In this document: one piece after another, positions 1-8,809 of the stretch
Layout of the letters: each line of letters starts with the position of its first letter
How positions within the stretch are numbered: the first letter of the stretch is position 1
NCBI RefSeq assembly: GCF_008042275.1
Contig: NZ_RDBK01000008.1
Span: 46,721 to 79,856 of the forward strand
Source of the DNA: Streptomyces sp. OR43
GTDB lineage: Bacteria; Actinomycetota; Actinomycetes; Streptomycetales; Streptomycetaceae
Direction: 5' to 3'
DNA: 33,136 bases
Position numbers and translations under genes: made by a program
The notes under the pieces: model-generated
What the model was told of the DNA's origin: nothing
The model's database searches: none
Seen by the model: the letters and a program-made list of their open reading frames with translations, nothing else

Positions 1-88
1 CCCGCCCCGCAGCGAGCGGGCCAGGGCCCCCGGGCCGGAACACCGGCAGCCGGGCAGACGTTCATCTGACGGTGGACGAGGGAAGGAT

Positions 89-463
89 GTGACCGTGCCC
101 GAGAGGAACCCGGAAACCGACGTCATCGACTTCCGCGCGGCCGAGCAACTGCTCGCGGCGCGTGACCCGCGTGGCGCGGTCCAGCTGCTCGACTCGGTGA
201 TCGCCTCGCACCCGGAGAACACCGCGGCCCGGCTCCTGCGCGCCCGCGCCTTCTTCGCGGCGGCCCAGCTGCGCCCCGCCGAGCTCGAGTTCGAGCTGGT
301 CCTCGAACGGGAGCCGGACAACGCGTTCGCGCACTTCGCCCTCGCCCGCACCTTCGAACGCTCCGGGCACCCGGAGCGGGCCACCCGCCACTTCCGGCTG
401 GCGGCGGCGCTCGACCCGAACCCGGAGTACCTGAAGGCGGCCCGTTTCGACCCGGAGGGCTAA
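89..463 (+). CDS. TPR-repeat protein
   Basis: A 124-residue soluble protein made almost wholly of tetratricopeptide-like helices. About residues 18-50 form one helical pair (AEQLLAARDPRGAVQLLDSV), 45-78 a second and 78-112 a third (AHFALARTFERSGHPERATR), each with the small/large residue spacing of TPRs. TPR folds are protein-interaction scaffolds, so a partner-binding role is likely, but no partner can be named. The GTG start at 89 follows GGAAGGA; a second in-frame GTG lies two codons on. The facing gene ends 11 bases beyond the stop. There is no signal peptide or membrane segment. Confidence 0.85.
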   Translation: MTVPERNPETDVIDFRAAEQLLAARDPRGAVQLLDSVIASHPENTAARLLRARAFFAAAQLRPAELEFELVLEREPDNAFAHFALARTFERSGHPERATRHFRLAAALDPNPEYLKAARFDPEG

Positions 464-474
464 GGGGTCCACGC

Positions 475-753
475 TCAGGGCCCGTACCGCCCCCGGCCCC
501 CGTGATCGGGTTCGTACGGCGGGATGGAGCGGCCCGGCTGGTAGTGCGGGCCCTGGTGCAGGCGGTGGACGATCACCGCCAGATCCACCAGCACCAGCAC
601 CAGCAGCACCCCGCAGGCCGCCGCCCACCCCGGCCTGCCGGTCCAGGTGAACGCCGCCAGGCCGAAGACGGCCCAGGCCAGGCCCCATAGACTCAGCCAG
701 AGCCGCATCCGCAGGGAACTGCGGGCAGTCGTCGGTTCACTACCGGTACGCAT
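475..753 (-). CDS. Small two-helix membrane protein
   Basis: A 92-residue protein with two hydrophobic stretches: about residues 17-36 (LWLSLWGLAWAVFGLAAFTW) and 42-62 (WAAACGVLLVLVLVDLAVIV). A histidine-rich hydrophilic tail ends in a Gly/Arg/Tyr cluster. The family is not recognised beyond a small actinobacterial membrane protein. The ATG at 753 is preceded by AGGAGAGG about 8 bases upstream, which decides it over an in-frame ATG eight codons earlier that lacks a ribosome site. It is transcribed towards the TPR gene and away from the ADP-ribosylglycohydrolase gene. Confidence 0.7.
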   Translation of the reverse strand: MRTGSEPTTARSSLRMRLWLSLWGLAWAVFGLAAFTWTGRPGWAAACGVLLVLVLVDLAVIVHRLHQGPHYQPGRSIPPYEPDHGGRGRYGP

Positions 754-831
754 GGCGATCGCCTCTCCTACCAGCATGGACCCGCGACGGCGCGTGTGCG
801 GTGTTCCGACGGAAGAAAGTGGGGGACGGCC

Positions 832-1950
832 GTGAACGGCACAGCATGGGGAGACGCCGCAGCCCGCAGGTCCCGCGTCCGTGGGTGTCTGCTGGGCGGG
901 GCGATCGGGGACGCGCTGGGCAACCCGGTGGAGTTCCTGTCGCTCACCGGCATCCGCCGGGCACACGGGGAGCAGGGCGTACGCGACCTCACCGCGGACG
1001 AGGACGGCGTCACCGGACGCGTCACGGACGACACCCAGATGACCCTCTTCACCGCCGAGGGGCTGATCAGGGCGCACTCCCGGGCCATGTCCAAGGGCAT
1101 CGGCGGCGCCGAGACGGCGATCATCAAGCACGCCTACCTGCGCTGGCTCGACACCCAGAACCATCCCGCGCCGCCCGTCAGCGGCGGGGACGACCCGGTC
1201 AGGACCGGATGGCTCAGGCAGCAGCCCTGGCTGTACGCACGCCGGGCCCCCGGAAACGCCTGCCTGACCGGACTCGCCTCCGGGCACACCCCCGACCCCA
1301 GGGGCCCCGTCGGGAAGCCGGGCCCCGTCAACAGAGACTCCAAGGGCTGCGGCACGGTCATGCGCTCCGCCCCCTTCGGCCTCACCGGGCAGCACCCCGC
1401 CCGCTGCTTCGAGCTCGCCGCCCGGTGCGCGCAGATCACCCACGGCCACCCCACCGGCGCCTACGCGGCCGGGGCGCTCGCGGCGATCGTCGCCCATCTG
1501 CTGGAGGGCGACTCCCTGCCGGGCTCCGTCCTGCGCGCCATGGACCTGCTGGCCCGCCACCCCGGGCACGAGGAGACGACCGCGGCCCTGCGCGGCGCCG
1601 TCGAGCTGGCCGCGCAGGGGGCGCCGAGCGCCGAGAAGGTGGAGTCGCTCGGCGCCGGCTGGGTGGCCGAGGAGGCCCTGGCCATCGCCGTGTACTGCGC
1701 CCTGGCCCTGCCGGGGCCCGGCCAGGCCGACGAGTCGCTGCTGCTCTCGGTCAACCACTCGGGCGACAGCGACTCCACCGGCGCGGTCTGCGGCAACCTG
1801 CTCGGCGCCCACCACGGCGACACCTGTCTTCCGCCGTCGTGGCTGGTGCGTACCGAGGGACGGGCCGTGATCACCGAGGTGGCCGACGACCTGTCCCTGG
1901 AGTTCGTCCACGCCCCCGCGTGGCCGGAGGGCCGCTACCCGGGATGCTGA
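832..1950 (+). CDS. ADP-ribosylglycohydrolase (DraG/ARH family)
   Basis: A 372-residue enzyme of the ADP-ribosylglycohydrolase family. Members use a binuclear Mg2+ centre to hydrolyse ADP-ribose from proteins or related N-glycosidic ADP-ribosyl substrates. Family marks are the N-terminal LGGAIGDALGNPVE (residues 21-34), the metal motif TDDTQM (65-70) and the C-terminal metal motif HSGDSDSTG (309-317), with the conserved spacing. The length is usual for the family. GTG at 832 is chosen because GGGGGAC precedes it; the open frame extends upstream to 796 without a ribosome site. The substrate is unknown. No ADP-ribosyltransferase gene lies in the window, so it may reverse a modification made elsewhere. 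Confidence 0.88.
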   Translation: MNGTAWGDAAARRSRVRGCLLGGAIGDALGNPVEFLSLTGIRRAHGEQGVRDLTADEDGVTGRVTDDTQMTLFTAEGLIRAHSRAMSKGIGGAETAIIKHAYLRWLDTQNHPAPPVSGGDDPVRTGWLRQQPWLYARRAPGNACLTGLASGHTPDPRGPVGKPGPVNRDSKGCGTVMRSAPFGLTGQHPARCFELAARCAQITHGHPTGAYAAGALAAIVAHLLEGDSLPGSVLRAMDLLARHPGHEETTAALRGAVELAAQGAPSAEKVESLGAGWVAEEALAIAVYCALALPGPGQADESLLLSVNHSGDSDSTGAVCGNLLGAHHGDTCLPPSWLVRTEGRAVITEVADDLSLEFVHAPAWPEGRYPGC

Positions 1951-1963
1951 CCGGGCAGTGCGG

Positions 1964-3040
1964 TCAGCCGGCCAGCATCTTGGCGCGCAGGGTCTCCACG
2001 GTCGCCGCGTCGAGCTTCAGCCCTTCGCGTACGTAGGTGTCGAAGTCGCCGTAGATCTGGTCGGCCTCGGCGAACGCCGCGCGCAGCCAGCTCAGTTCGA
2101 CGGCCTCCGGATCGCCGGTGTACTGGTTGCTGGCGAGGAAGTCCGCCTCGACGGTGGCCCGGGGTACGCCGAGCAGGGTGAGCAGGACGGCGGTGCCCCA
2201 GCCGGTGCGGTCCTTGCCGGCGCTGCAGTGGAAGACGGTGGCCCCGGAGTTGTTCGTGGCGACGGCGGTGACCAGGTCGTGGAACGCGTAGTCGGCGCCC
2301 ACGAAGTTGACCATGAACGGGTAGCCGATGGACTGGCCCAGGTCGGAGGAGCCGGAGAAGAGACCGGCGGCGATGGCTTCGGCCAGCGTCATCAGCGCCG
2401 AGTCGTGGAACCGGATGCCATGGCTGAGCGAGACGACATCGGAGACCTGGTACGTGACCCCCGCGGGCAGCCGGTCGGGGGCGTCATGGCGCTCCTGGGC
2501 GTTGCGCAGGTCCACGTCGAGGGTCAGGCGCTGGGAGAGCAGGCGCTGCTGCTCGGCGTCGGTGAGGCTGTTCAGCTTGTTGGACCGGTAGACCAGGCCG
2601 GAGCGCACCCAGTGGCCGTCCGTCGTGCGGTAGCCACCGATGTCACGGAAGTTGCGGGCGGAGGCGAGCCCCAGGGAACGGTCGGCGACGACCAGGGGGC
2701 TGCCGCCGTCCGGGGCCAGGCGGAAGTACCAGCGCCCGGCCTCCGGGAGCGTTCCGGCGGGCACCGTCAGCGAACCGGTGCCCGGAGCCGTGCCGAGCGC
2801 GACACCGGACGTGGCGTCGGGGGAGGTGACGGCGGTGACCGTCACCGAGGCGGCCGGTGAGGCCCAGGAGAGGGTGTGTCCGCCGTCGGCCGCGCGCACG
2901 GCGCCGGCCGAGGTGAACGGGACCGCGGCCTGCGCGGTGGCCGTGGCCGCGGGCGGCGCGGCGAGGGCGGAGGGGGCCAGTGCCGTTCCGGCGAGGAGGG
3001 CGGCCGCGACGGCGGCTCCGGCGATGCGGTGCGTACGCAT
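1964..3040 (-). CDS. Secreted tyrosine-protein phosphatase (PTP-like)
   Basis: A 358-residue exported phosphatase. The N-terminus carries a signal peptide (basic MRTHR, hydrophobic core, APSALAAPP cleavage region near residue 28). An Ig-like beta domain covers about 35-135, followed by the catalytic domain from about NFRDIGGYR onwards. The active-site loop HCSAGKDRTGWGTA gives the CX5R signature with nucleophile Cys272. This matches the bacterial Y_phosphatase3 group, which acts on phosphotyrosine and sometimes phosphoinositides; the substrate here is unknown. AAGGAGCACC precedes the ATG. It is the last gene of a leftward secreted-enzyme block and ends 13 bases from the convergent glycohydrolase gene. 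Confidence 0.88.
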   Translation of the reverse strand: MRTHRIAGAAVAAALLAGTALAPSALAAPPAATATAQAAVPFTSAGAVRAADGGHTLSWASPAASVTVTAVTSPDATSGVALGTAPGTGSLTVPAGTLPEAGRWYFRLAPDGGSPLVVADRSLGLASARNFRDIGGYRTTDGHWVRSGLVYRSNKLNSLTDAEQQRLLSQRLTLDVDLRNAQERHDAPDRLPAGVTYQVSDVVSLSHGIRFHDSALMTLAEAIAAGLFSGSSDLGQSIGYPFMVNFVGADYAFHDLVTAVATNNSGATVFHCSAGKDRTGWGTAVLLTLLGVPRATVEADFLASNQYTGDPEAVELSWLRAAFAEADQIYGDFDTYVREGLKLDAATVETLRAKMLAG

Positions 3041-3086
3041 GGTGCTCCTTGTCTGTTCCCGTCTGCTTCCGGCGGGGAGGGGGGCG

Positions 3087-5078
3087 TCAGGAGATGGGCG
3101 TGGCGGTGCACGGAGTGGTGCCGCAGACATTGATGACACGGCCGGTGGTCAGGAAGGTGGCCTTCTGCTGACGTGCGGCGGGCGAGTTGCGGGGATCCTC
3201 GTGCGGGTCGTGCCCGTACCCGGGCCCGGCGGGCGGGGTGTTGGTGAGCGGAGGCGTGGGGGTGCCGCTGTCCCAGACGGTCATGGCCGAGCCCCGGTAG
3301 GGCAGTTGGCCGGCGTCGATGCGGCGGATGCCCCAGTACGGGACGGTGTCCGGGCTCCGGCCGGCGGTGAGCGCGGGGGACAGCAGGCGGGCACCGATGG
3401 TGCGCGCCTCGACGTCGGCGGCCGCGTTCGCGACCTGGTGGTCCCCGTAGGCGATGTGCATCAGCACCTGGTGATGGTCGGTGAGGTGGTTCGCGTACGC
3501 GTTCGTCTCACCGCGGTCCCACACCATCTGGAACAGCTGGAGGACGAGCTGCTGGCGCAGTTTGTCCGGGTAGGCGACGTCCAGGACCTGCTGGAACGGT
3601 GCGAAGTCGGCGCTCCGGTTCAGCAGCAGCCCGTAGTTCATGGCGGTGACGCCCAGCACCCCGCGCCGGATGTCGTGCGAGGCGGCGACCAGGGCGCCGC
3701 CGAGGATGCCGCCCTGGCTGTTCCCGTCGTACGCGAGACCGTGCCGGGTGTCGACGAGCGGGCGGCCCGCTGCCGTACGGAACGCCGGGTCGGTGCCCAG
3801 GCCCTCGGCGTGGATCAGGGCGCGGCCGAGGAACAGGGCGTTCAGCATGCCCTGTTCGCTGCGTTCGGGGACGGCCGGGAAGAGGTTCGGGTCGGCGAGC
3901 GCGGCGAGGACGACGGGGATGTCCTCCTTGGCCATGCCGATCCAGTCCGTCGCGCAGAAGGTGAAGTTGTGTTCGGCCGCCATGTCCTTGACGTTGCCCG
4001 CGCCGACCTCGGAGCGGGAGCCGAGCAGCCCGTGCCCGTAGAGCGAGGGATGGGAGGGCCGGCGGAAGGCGGAGCGGGGGATCTCGCAGCGGAACGTGGC
4101 GAGCTGGGTGTTGAGGGGAATTCTGCGGGGGACGCCGTCGCGGTCCCGGTTCAGTACGGAACCGGGCGGACCGCCGGGCAGATCCAGATAGCTGGGTACG
4201 GTGATCTGCCCGGTGACCTCGCGGGCGATCCGGGCGTCCTGGGCGGCGGTGAAGTCCGTGACGCCGGTGACGGCGAAGCCGGGTGAGCGGTCGCCGAGGC
4301 GGCGGAACGCGTCGTCGCGCAGGGTGAAGAGGTCGCCGGTGAGGCTGCGGGTGGAGGCGACGGTGAAGTCCCAGGCCAGGTGGAGCCCCGCGGTGGTGAC
4401 CCCGGCCCTGCGCAGGGCCGCGAGGGCGGGGCGGAGGCGGTCCTGGCGGGCGCGCAGCGGGTCGTGCGCGGGAAGCCGCTTCCCGGCGACGGCGGCGAAC
4501 GGGGCGCCCGCCGGGATCGTGCGGCCAGCATTGTCCTTGAGGTGGCGCAGGGCCACGGCGTAGTGGTGGCCGTCGTGGAGGCTGCGGGCCGGGTGGATCA
4601 GCAGGGCCCGGCGTGCCGGATCGGTGGCGTTGGCGTCGAGTTCGGCCCAGTACGGCCACCGCTCACCGGTGGTGGTGTCCAGGAGGACGACCGGGGCGTC
4701 CCGGTCGAGGGAGCGGCCGAGGTCGGTGAGCGGGGCCGCGCCGGTCGCCGCCAGGTCCAGGCCCGGCACCTGGGCGATCAGGGCGGAGCCGGGGGAGAAG
4801 CCGTCGGACCGGTTCCAGGCGGCCGGGTCGATGGCCGGCCCGGTCGTGGCGCGGGGCAGTACCGCGGGGGCGAAGTCCACCCGGCGGCCCGTGTCGGTGT
4901 CCGGGTCCGGCCGGGTGTACCAGTCGTTGGGGAACGGCAGCAGGCACTCCACAGGTGCCAGCGGATCGCAGCCCGTGGCTGACGGGTGGCCCGCCCGGGC
5001 CGCGTGGGCGGGCGGGGCGAACAGGGCGGCCGCGCCGAGCGCCGCCGCGAGCAGGCCGTGGAGCAGCCGCTGCCGCAT
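3087..5078 (-). CDS. Large secreted alpha/beta-hydrolase-like protein
   Basis: A 663-residue exported protein. A signal peptide (MRQRLLHGLLAAALGAAALF, cleaved near APPAHAARA) is followed by a long beta-rich N-terminal part beginning CDPLAPVECLLPFPNDW. The C-terminal half is alpha/beta-hydrolase-like: YGHGLLG resembles an oxyanion loop, YDGNSQGG (nucleophile elbow, Ser about 454) supplies a GxSxG-like turn, and AYGDHQV (about 543-549) could provide Asp/His. An esterase or lipase role is inferred from this; no substrate can be named. The ATG lies 3 bases after the stop of the upstream SGNH hydrolase gene, so the two are almost certainly one operon. A GGGGAGC ribosome site lies within that gene's last codons. 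Confidence 0.75.
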   Translation of the reverse strand: MRQRLLHGLLAAALGAAALFAPPAHAARAGHPSATGCDPLAPVECLLPFPNDWYTRPDPDTDTGRRVDFAPAVLPRATTGPAIDPAAWNRSDGFSPGSALIAQVPGLDLAATGAAPLTDLGRSLDRDAPVVLLDTTTGERWPYWAELDANATDPARRALLIHPARSLHDGHHYAVALRHLKDNAGRTIPAGAPFAAVAGKRLPAHDPLRARQDRLRPALAALRRAGVTTAGLHLAWDFTVASTRSLTGDLFTLRDDAFRRLGDRSPGFAVTGVTDFTAAQDARIAREVTGQITVPSYLDLPGGPPGSVLNRDRDGVPRRIPLNTQLATFRCEIPRSAFRRPSHPSLYGHGLLGSRSEVGAGNVKDMAAEHNFTFCATDWIGMAKEDIPVVLAALADPNLFPAVPERSEQGMLNALFLGRALIHAEGLGTDPAFRTAAGRPLVDTRHGLAYDGNSQGGILGGALVAASHDIRRGVLGVTAMNYGLLLNRSADFAPFQQVLDVAYPDKLRQQLVLQLFQMVWDRGETNAYANHLTDHHQVLMHIAYGDHQVANAAADVEARTIGARLLSPALTAGRSPDTVPYWGIRRIDAGQLPYRGSAMTVWDSGTPTPPLTNTPPAGPGYGHDPHEDPRNSPAARQQKATFLTTGRVINVCGTTPCTATPIS

Positions 5079-5081
5079 GGG

Positions 5082-5981
5082 TCAGCTCCCCTGGAGGTGT
5101 GCGCCGATGATGCGGGCGTAGGCCGCCTCGCCCTGCCGGTTGGGGTGCAGCGGGGCGGCCGCCGCGGTCGGCACGTACCCCTCCAGCCACCGGTCCGACG
5201 GTGCCTGGCAGGCGTCGTGGCCCTTGCTCGGGGTGACGAGGTCGATGTACTCGGCGCCGTGTGCGGCGCTCTGCTCGGCGATCACCGTGTTCATCCGGTT
5301 GACGCTGCCCTGGAGGAAGTCGGCGTCCACCGGGAGCACGGGCTGCAGCGGCCAGCAGCCGCCCGGCTTGATGTAGAGCCCGTAGCCGGTGACGATCACC
5401 CGGGCCTGCGGCGACCGCTGGTGGATGCCGTCCAGTACGGCGGCCAGCCGGGGCGCGAACTCCGCGATGCGCTGCGCCACCTGGTCGACGCCGCCCTCGG
5501 TCAGCTTGTCCCTGCACGGGGTGGCGGTCGGGTCGAGCTGCATGCAGTCCTGCGCGATGCCGACCAGACCGGCGTCGTTCCCGCCGATCGTCAGGGTCAC
5601 CAGGTCGGTGTCCGGGCGCAGCGCGTCGAACTGGGGGGCCGCCGACCCCATCGGGATGTCCAGCAGGGAGAGCGACTGCTTCTCCGTCATGTGCTTGGAC
5701 TTGGCTCCGCTGCAGGTGACGTCGCGCAGCGAGGCGCCGATGCTCGCCGCCAGCTCGTGCGCGTAGTTGTGCGTGGAGCGGCCGCAGGCCACGGGTCCCG
5801 TGATGTCCGGGATGAGGGGCCCGGAGGCCATCGAGTCACCGAGCGCGACGTACGAGGTGGAGTCGCCGGCTGCGGCCGAGGCGCCGGACGCGCCGGTGGC
5901 GAGGCCCAGACCGGCCAGGGCGAGCGCGACCGCCGAGATTCTGACACTGCGACAGAAAGCTTGGGTACGGGCTGAGTTCAC
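5082..5981 (-). CDS. Secreted SGNH-family lipase/esterase
   Basis: A 299-residue exported GDSL/SGNH hydrolase resembling the extracellular lipases of Streptomyces. A signal peptide covers about residues 1-37 (RSVRIS then a hydrophobic core ending ASGASAAAG). Catalytic blocks: GDS with nucleophile Ser50, Gly in SIGASL, GGND (133-136) and LHPN with His279. The usual Asp three residues before His is replaced (AAAPLHPN); related streptomycete enzymes work with a Ser-His dyad. Cys67/Cys90 and other cysteine pairs suggest disulfides. GTG at 5981 is chosen over the longer frame to 6011 because GGAGG sits 5 bases upstream. First gene of the operon with the next secreted hydrolase; divergent from the PucR gene. 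Confidence 0.9.
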   Translation of the reverse strand: MNSARTQAFCRSVRISAVALALAGLGLATGASGASAAAGDSTSYVALGDSMASGPLIPDITGPVACGRSTHNYAHELAASIGASLRDVTCSGAKSKHMTEKQSLSLLDIPMGSAAPQFDALRPDTDLVTLTIGGNDAGLVGIAQDCMQLDPTATPCRDKLTEGGVDQVAQRIAEFAPRLAAVLDGIHQRSPQARVIVTGYGLYIKPGGCWPLQPVLPVDADFLQGSVNRMNTVIAEQSAAHGAEYIDLVTPSKGHDACQAPSDRWLEGYVPTAAAAPLHPNRQGEAAYARIIGAHLQGS

Positions 5982-6118
5982 GGCAACCTCCGGTGGGGGC
6001 GGGCGAGGCATGGCGGGTGTCGCCGGTCATCATGCAGACTCGGACGCCGTCGTTTAACTGGTGGGTAACGCAGACTTCCGCGGGGGCTTTTGTGACGCAT
6101 GACAAGGAGCGGGCCGCC
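5982..6118. promoter_or_regulatory. Divergent promoter region, lipase operon / PucR gene
   Basis: This 137-base spacer separates the lipase operon (leftward) from the PucR regulator (rightward), so it should hold both promoters. It is less GC-rich than its surroundings. GCAGACT occurs twice in direct orientation (6034-6040 and 6070-6076), 36 bases apart, which could be a regulator site phased on one DNA face. No clear sigma-70 hexamers were identified, and the link between PucR and the lipase genes is inference from arrangement. Confidence 0.4.
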
Positions 6119-7375
6119 GTGCGGGGCCCGGCGGCGTGGAGCGGAGCCGATGCGCGGCATCCGCTGTGCATCGGAGACCGCCCGGTGGCCGCCCAGTTGA
6201 GGGCCCGCGCCCCTGCCCTGACCATCCGCGTCGTCGCCCGGCTCCTCAGCGATCTGCCGGTCTACGCGGAGCTGCCGCACGAGGAGATCGCGGGCGACAT
6301 CGCGGACATCGTCCAGCACAATCTCCGGCTCTTCGCCGACGTCGTCGAACACCGCAGACCCGCCACCGACACAGAACTGGCCCAGCAGCGCGACTCCGCG
6401 GCCCAGCGCGCGGAGGAGGGTGTGCCGCTCGACGCCATCCTCACCGCGTACCAGGTGGGGATCGCGATGTGCTGGGAGGAGACCGCCCAGGACGCCGGCC
6501 CCGGTGACCTGCCCGCCGTCCTGGAGATCATGGGCCGCATCATGGTCCTCCAGCAGCAGCTGATCTCCGCGGTGAGCGGCGCCTATCTGGAGGCCCGCCA
6601 GATACTGGACAGCCAGGAACACGGCGGCCGGCACGCCCTGATGGCCGCCCTGCTGACGGGCGAGGACCTGGAGCGCTTCACCCGGCGCACCGGACTGCGC
6701 CCGGCCGCCCGGTATCTGACGATGACGCTCGCGCTCGGCACGCACGACGACGAGGTGGTCCAGGCCCCGGGTCCCGGTGCGGCAGTGGCGGCCCGCCGGA
6801 AGATCCGCCGGATCCGCACGGCCCTGGACCGGTTCGCCGGTACGCCCGCGCTGACCGCTCTCGACGAGACGGGCGGCACGGTCCTGCTGCCCGTCGCCGA
6901 GCCGCCGCCGTGGAGCGGGCCGGGCGGGCTGGCCGGCCTGATCGCCGAAGCGGCCCGGGCCGCGGGCGTACCGGTCACCGCGGCGGCCGAGACCACGGAA
7001 CCGGCGGCGGTGCCGGCCGCCGTGGCCCGTAACGCCGAGATCGTCGGACTCGTCGCGCGCAGCGGACGGCCTGCGGGTCTGTACCGGCTGGCCGACGTCC
7101 TGCTGGAGTACCAGCTGAGCAGGCCGAGCGAGGCCCTGGACGGCCTCGCTCGGCTTCTGCACCCGCTGGAGGCCAAACCGGAGTTGCTGCACACGCTGGA
7201 GACGTACCTCGCGCACGGCCTGGACCGCAGGGCGGCGGCGGCCGCGCTGCACGTCCACCCGAACACCGTCGACTACCGCATCCGGCGTATCGGCCGGCTG
7301 ACGGGCCTCTCCCCGGCCCGGCCGGCGGACCTCCAGCACCTCAGCGCGGCGCTGGTCGCCCGCCGTTCGGTATGA
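6119..7375 (+). CDS. PucR-family transcriptional regulator
   Basis: About 418 residues. The N-terminal part (PALTIRVVARLLSDLPVYAE onward) is a helical sensor-like domain, the middle (about 165-300) matches the GGDEF-related/CdaR-like domain of this family, and the C-terminus holds the PucR helix-turn-helix ending in AALHVHPNTVDYRIRRIGRL, the family's signature recognition segment. Such proteins activate catabolic or developmental genes. GTG at 6119 is preferred because AAGGAG lies 9 bases upstream; in-frame starts at 6092 and 6032 lack good sites, so the start is uncertain. It is transcribed away from the lipase operon and may regulate it (inference). Confidence 0.85.
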   Translation: MRGPAAWSGADARHPLCIGDRPVAAQLRARAPALTIRVVARLLSDLPVYAELPHEEIAGDIADIVQHNLRLFADVVEHRRPATDTELAQQRDSAAQRAEEGVPLDAILTAYQVGIAMCWEETAQDAGPGDLPAVLEIMGRIMVLQQQLISAVSGAYLEARQILDSQEHGGRHALMAALLTGEDLERFTRRTGLRPAARYLTMTLALGTHDDEVVQAPGPGAAVAARRKIRRIRTALDRFAGTPALTALDETGGTVLLPVAEPPPWSGPGGLAGLIAEAARAAGVPVTAAAETTEPAAVPAAVARNAEIVGLVARSGRPAGLYRLADVLLEYQLSRPSEALDGLARLLHPLEAKPELLHTLETYLAHGLDRRAAAAALHVHPNTVDYRIRRIGRLTGLSPARPADLQHLSAALVARRSV

Positions 7376-7450
7376 GGCGCGGGGGCGGCGGCCGCAAGCG
7401 GTTCCCGCGGATCGGGGAACGGCGGCCACCGACCGTTCGTTCGGCCGGGT

Positions 7451-8146
7451 ATGAGCGAACGAGTGGTGCGTGAGGGTTATTCGGGGACGGGGCCCGGTGA
7501 GATCACCCCGGACGGCTGCGCGGTCGAGCTGTACCGACGACTGGCCGTCGCCGACGAGCCGGACATCATCGCCGCGGCCGTCCCCGCCGGATCGAGCATG
7601 CTCGAACTGGGCAGCGGGGCGGGCCGGGTGACGCGTCCTCTGGTCGAGCGCGGGTTCGACGTCACTGCGGTGGACGAGTCGGCGCAGATGCTGGAGCAGG
7701 TGCGCGGCGCGCGCACGGTCTGCAGCCCCATCGAGTCACTGGACCTCGGTGACGAGACGTTCGACGTGGTCATGCTGGCGTCGTTCCTGGTCCATTCGGG
7801 CGACCACCGGGTGAGGGACGGACTGCTGCGGACCTGCCGCCGGTACGTGCGCGACGGCGGAGTGGTCCTCATCCAGCGCGAGGGCGAGGACTCCCGCGTC
7901 GGTCTGCCGCGCGAGCGCGTCCACCCGGCGGGGTACACGGTCCGGATCGTCTCCGCGGACCCCGTCGGCGACGGGGTGGACTCGGTGCTCTGTGTGTACG
8001 AGTTCCCGGATGCGCGCTGGACGCAGACCTTCCTCTCCCGGCCGCTGTCGAAGGAACAGTTCGAGGGCTACCTGGACGCGGCCGGGCTGCGGGTGGACCG
8101 CTATCTCACCGAGGACGGCACCTGGGTGAGGGCCGTGCCCAAGTAG
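7451..8146 (+). CDS. Class I SAM-dependent methyltransferase
   Basis: A 231-residue protein with a Rossmann methyltransferase fold. Motif I is LELGSGAGR (residues 51-59) for S-adenosylmethionine binding, followed by an acidic end of strand 2 (VTAVDES, about 71-77), motif II around DLGDETFDVVMLASFLVHS and a post-motif strand RDGGVVLIQRE. The C-terminal part is beta-rich and would form the substrate cap. The substrate is not recognisable. The ATG lies 75 bases after the PucR gene. No operon partner is evident. Confidence 0.8.
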   Translation: MSERVVREGYSGTGPGEITPDGCAVELYRRLAVADEPDIIAAAVPAGSSMLELGSGAGRVTRPLVERGFDVTAVDESAQMLEQVRGARTVCSPIESLDLGDETFDVVMLASFLVHSGDHRVRDGLLRTCRRYVRDGGVVLIQREGEDSRVGLPRERVHPAGYTVRIVSADPVGDGVDSVLCVYEFPDARWTQTFLSRPLSKEQFEGYLDAAGLRVDRYLTEDGTWVRAVPK

Positions 8147-8253
8147 CGGGGAGCCAGGGCGAATCCATGGGCGGCGCGGCGATGAGTTTTCGGCGGGGAA
8201 CCGGTCTGACCTGGTGTGAGCGACACCGCACACCCATTCCCGAGGAGACCGCC

Positions 8254-8736
8254 ATGTCCGAGAACCCGATGCCCGTATCCCCGTCCGCCGTTCCTGTCGC
8301 GCCCTCTGCCGCGGCCGGTCCCGCTCTTGCTCCGCCCTCTGCCGCGGCCGGCCACCGTGGCCGGGGTGCCGTCGCGCTGAGCGTGTCGCGCTACGTCCTC
8401 GCCCTGTTCCTGGGCTTCAGCGGAATCGCCAAGCTGATCGCCCATGAGTCCGCCATCGAGTCCTTCGACCGGATGGGCTGGAGCCACGGTGCGATGTACG
8501 TCATCGGAGGCCTGGAGACGGCCGGCGCGGTCGCGCTGCTGATCCCCGTCCTGGCCGGGGTGGCGGCCATCGCCTTCTGCGGGCTGCTCGCGGGGGCGTC
8601 GGTCGTCCAGCTGACGTTGCTGGACCCGCCGAACGCGGTGATGCCCGCGGTGCTCATCGTGGTGATGGTCCTCATCGCCCGGGACCGCCGGGACGGAACG
8701 GCGGCACTGGCCGCACGGGTCCGCCGCGGTGCGTGA
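8254..8736 (+). CDS. DoxX-like integral membrane protein
   Basis: A 160-residue membrane protein. A 45-residue Pro/Ala-rich cytoplasmic lead contains an internal duplication (PSAAAGPALA / PSAAAGHRG, from two copies of a 17-base CCCTCTGCCGCGGCCGG). Four hydrophobic helices follow, starting at SRYVLALFLGFSGIAKLI, the typical DoxX helix 1 with its conserved Gly-x-x-K. DoxX relatives are four-helix membrane proteins linked in some actinobacteria to redox stress complexes; the role here is unknown. The ATG follows GAGGAGACCGCC. Transcription ends against a strong hairpin shared with the facing lipoprotein gene. Confidence 0.83.
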   Translation: MSENPMPVSPSAVPVAPSAAAGPALAPPSAAAGHRGRGAVALSVSRYVLALFLGFSGIAKLIAHESAIESFDRMGWSHGAMYVIGGLETAGAVALLIPVLAGVAAIAFCGLLAGASVVQLTLLDPPNAVMPAVLIVVMVLIARDRRDGTAALAARVRRGA

Positions 8737-8741
8737 GGCCG

Positions 8742-8809
8742 GCCGGGTGCGGACGTGCACCGGGTCGCGACCCGTCGGGGCCGCGACCCGGTGCACGTCC
8801 GCACCCGGC
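8742..8809. terminator. Bidirectional terminator, 28-bp perfect stem
   Basis: The arms 8742-8769 and 8782-8809 are perfect reverse complements over 28 bases with a 12-base loop. The hairpin lies between the convergent DoxX and lipoprotein genes and should terminate both. The right arm and loop are also present, inverted, at 11308-11348 inside the broken helicase gene. Confidence 0.85.
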
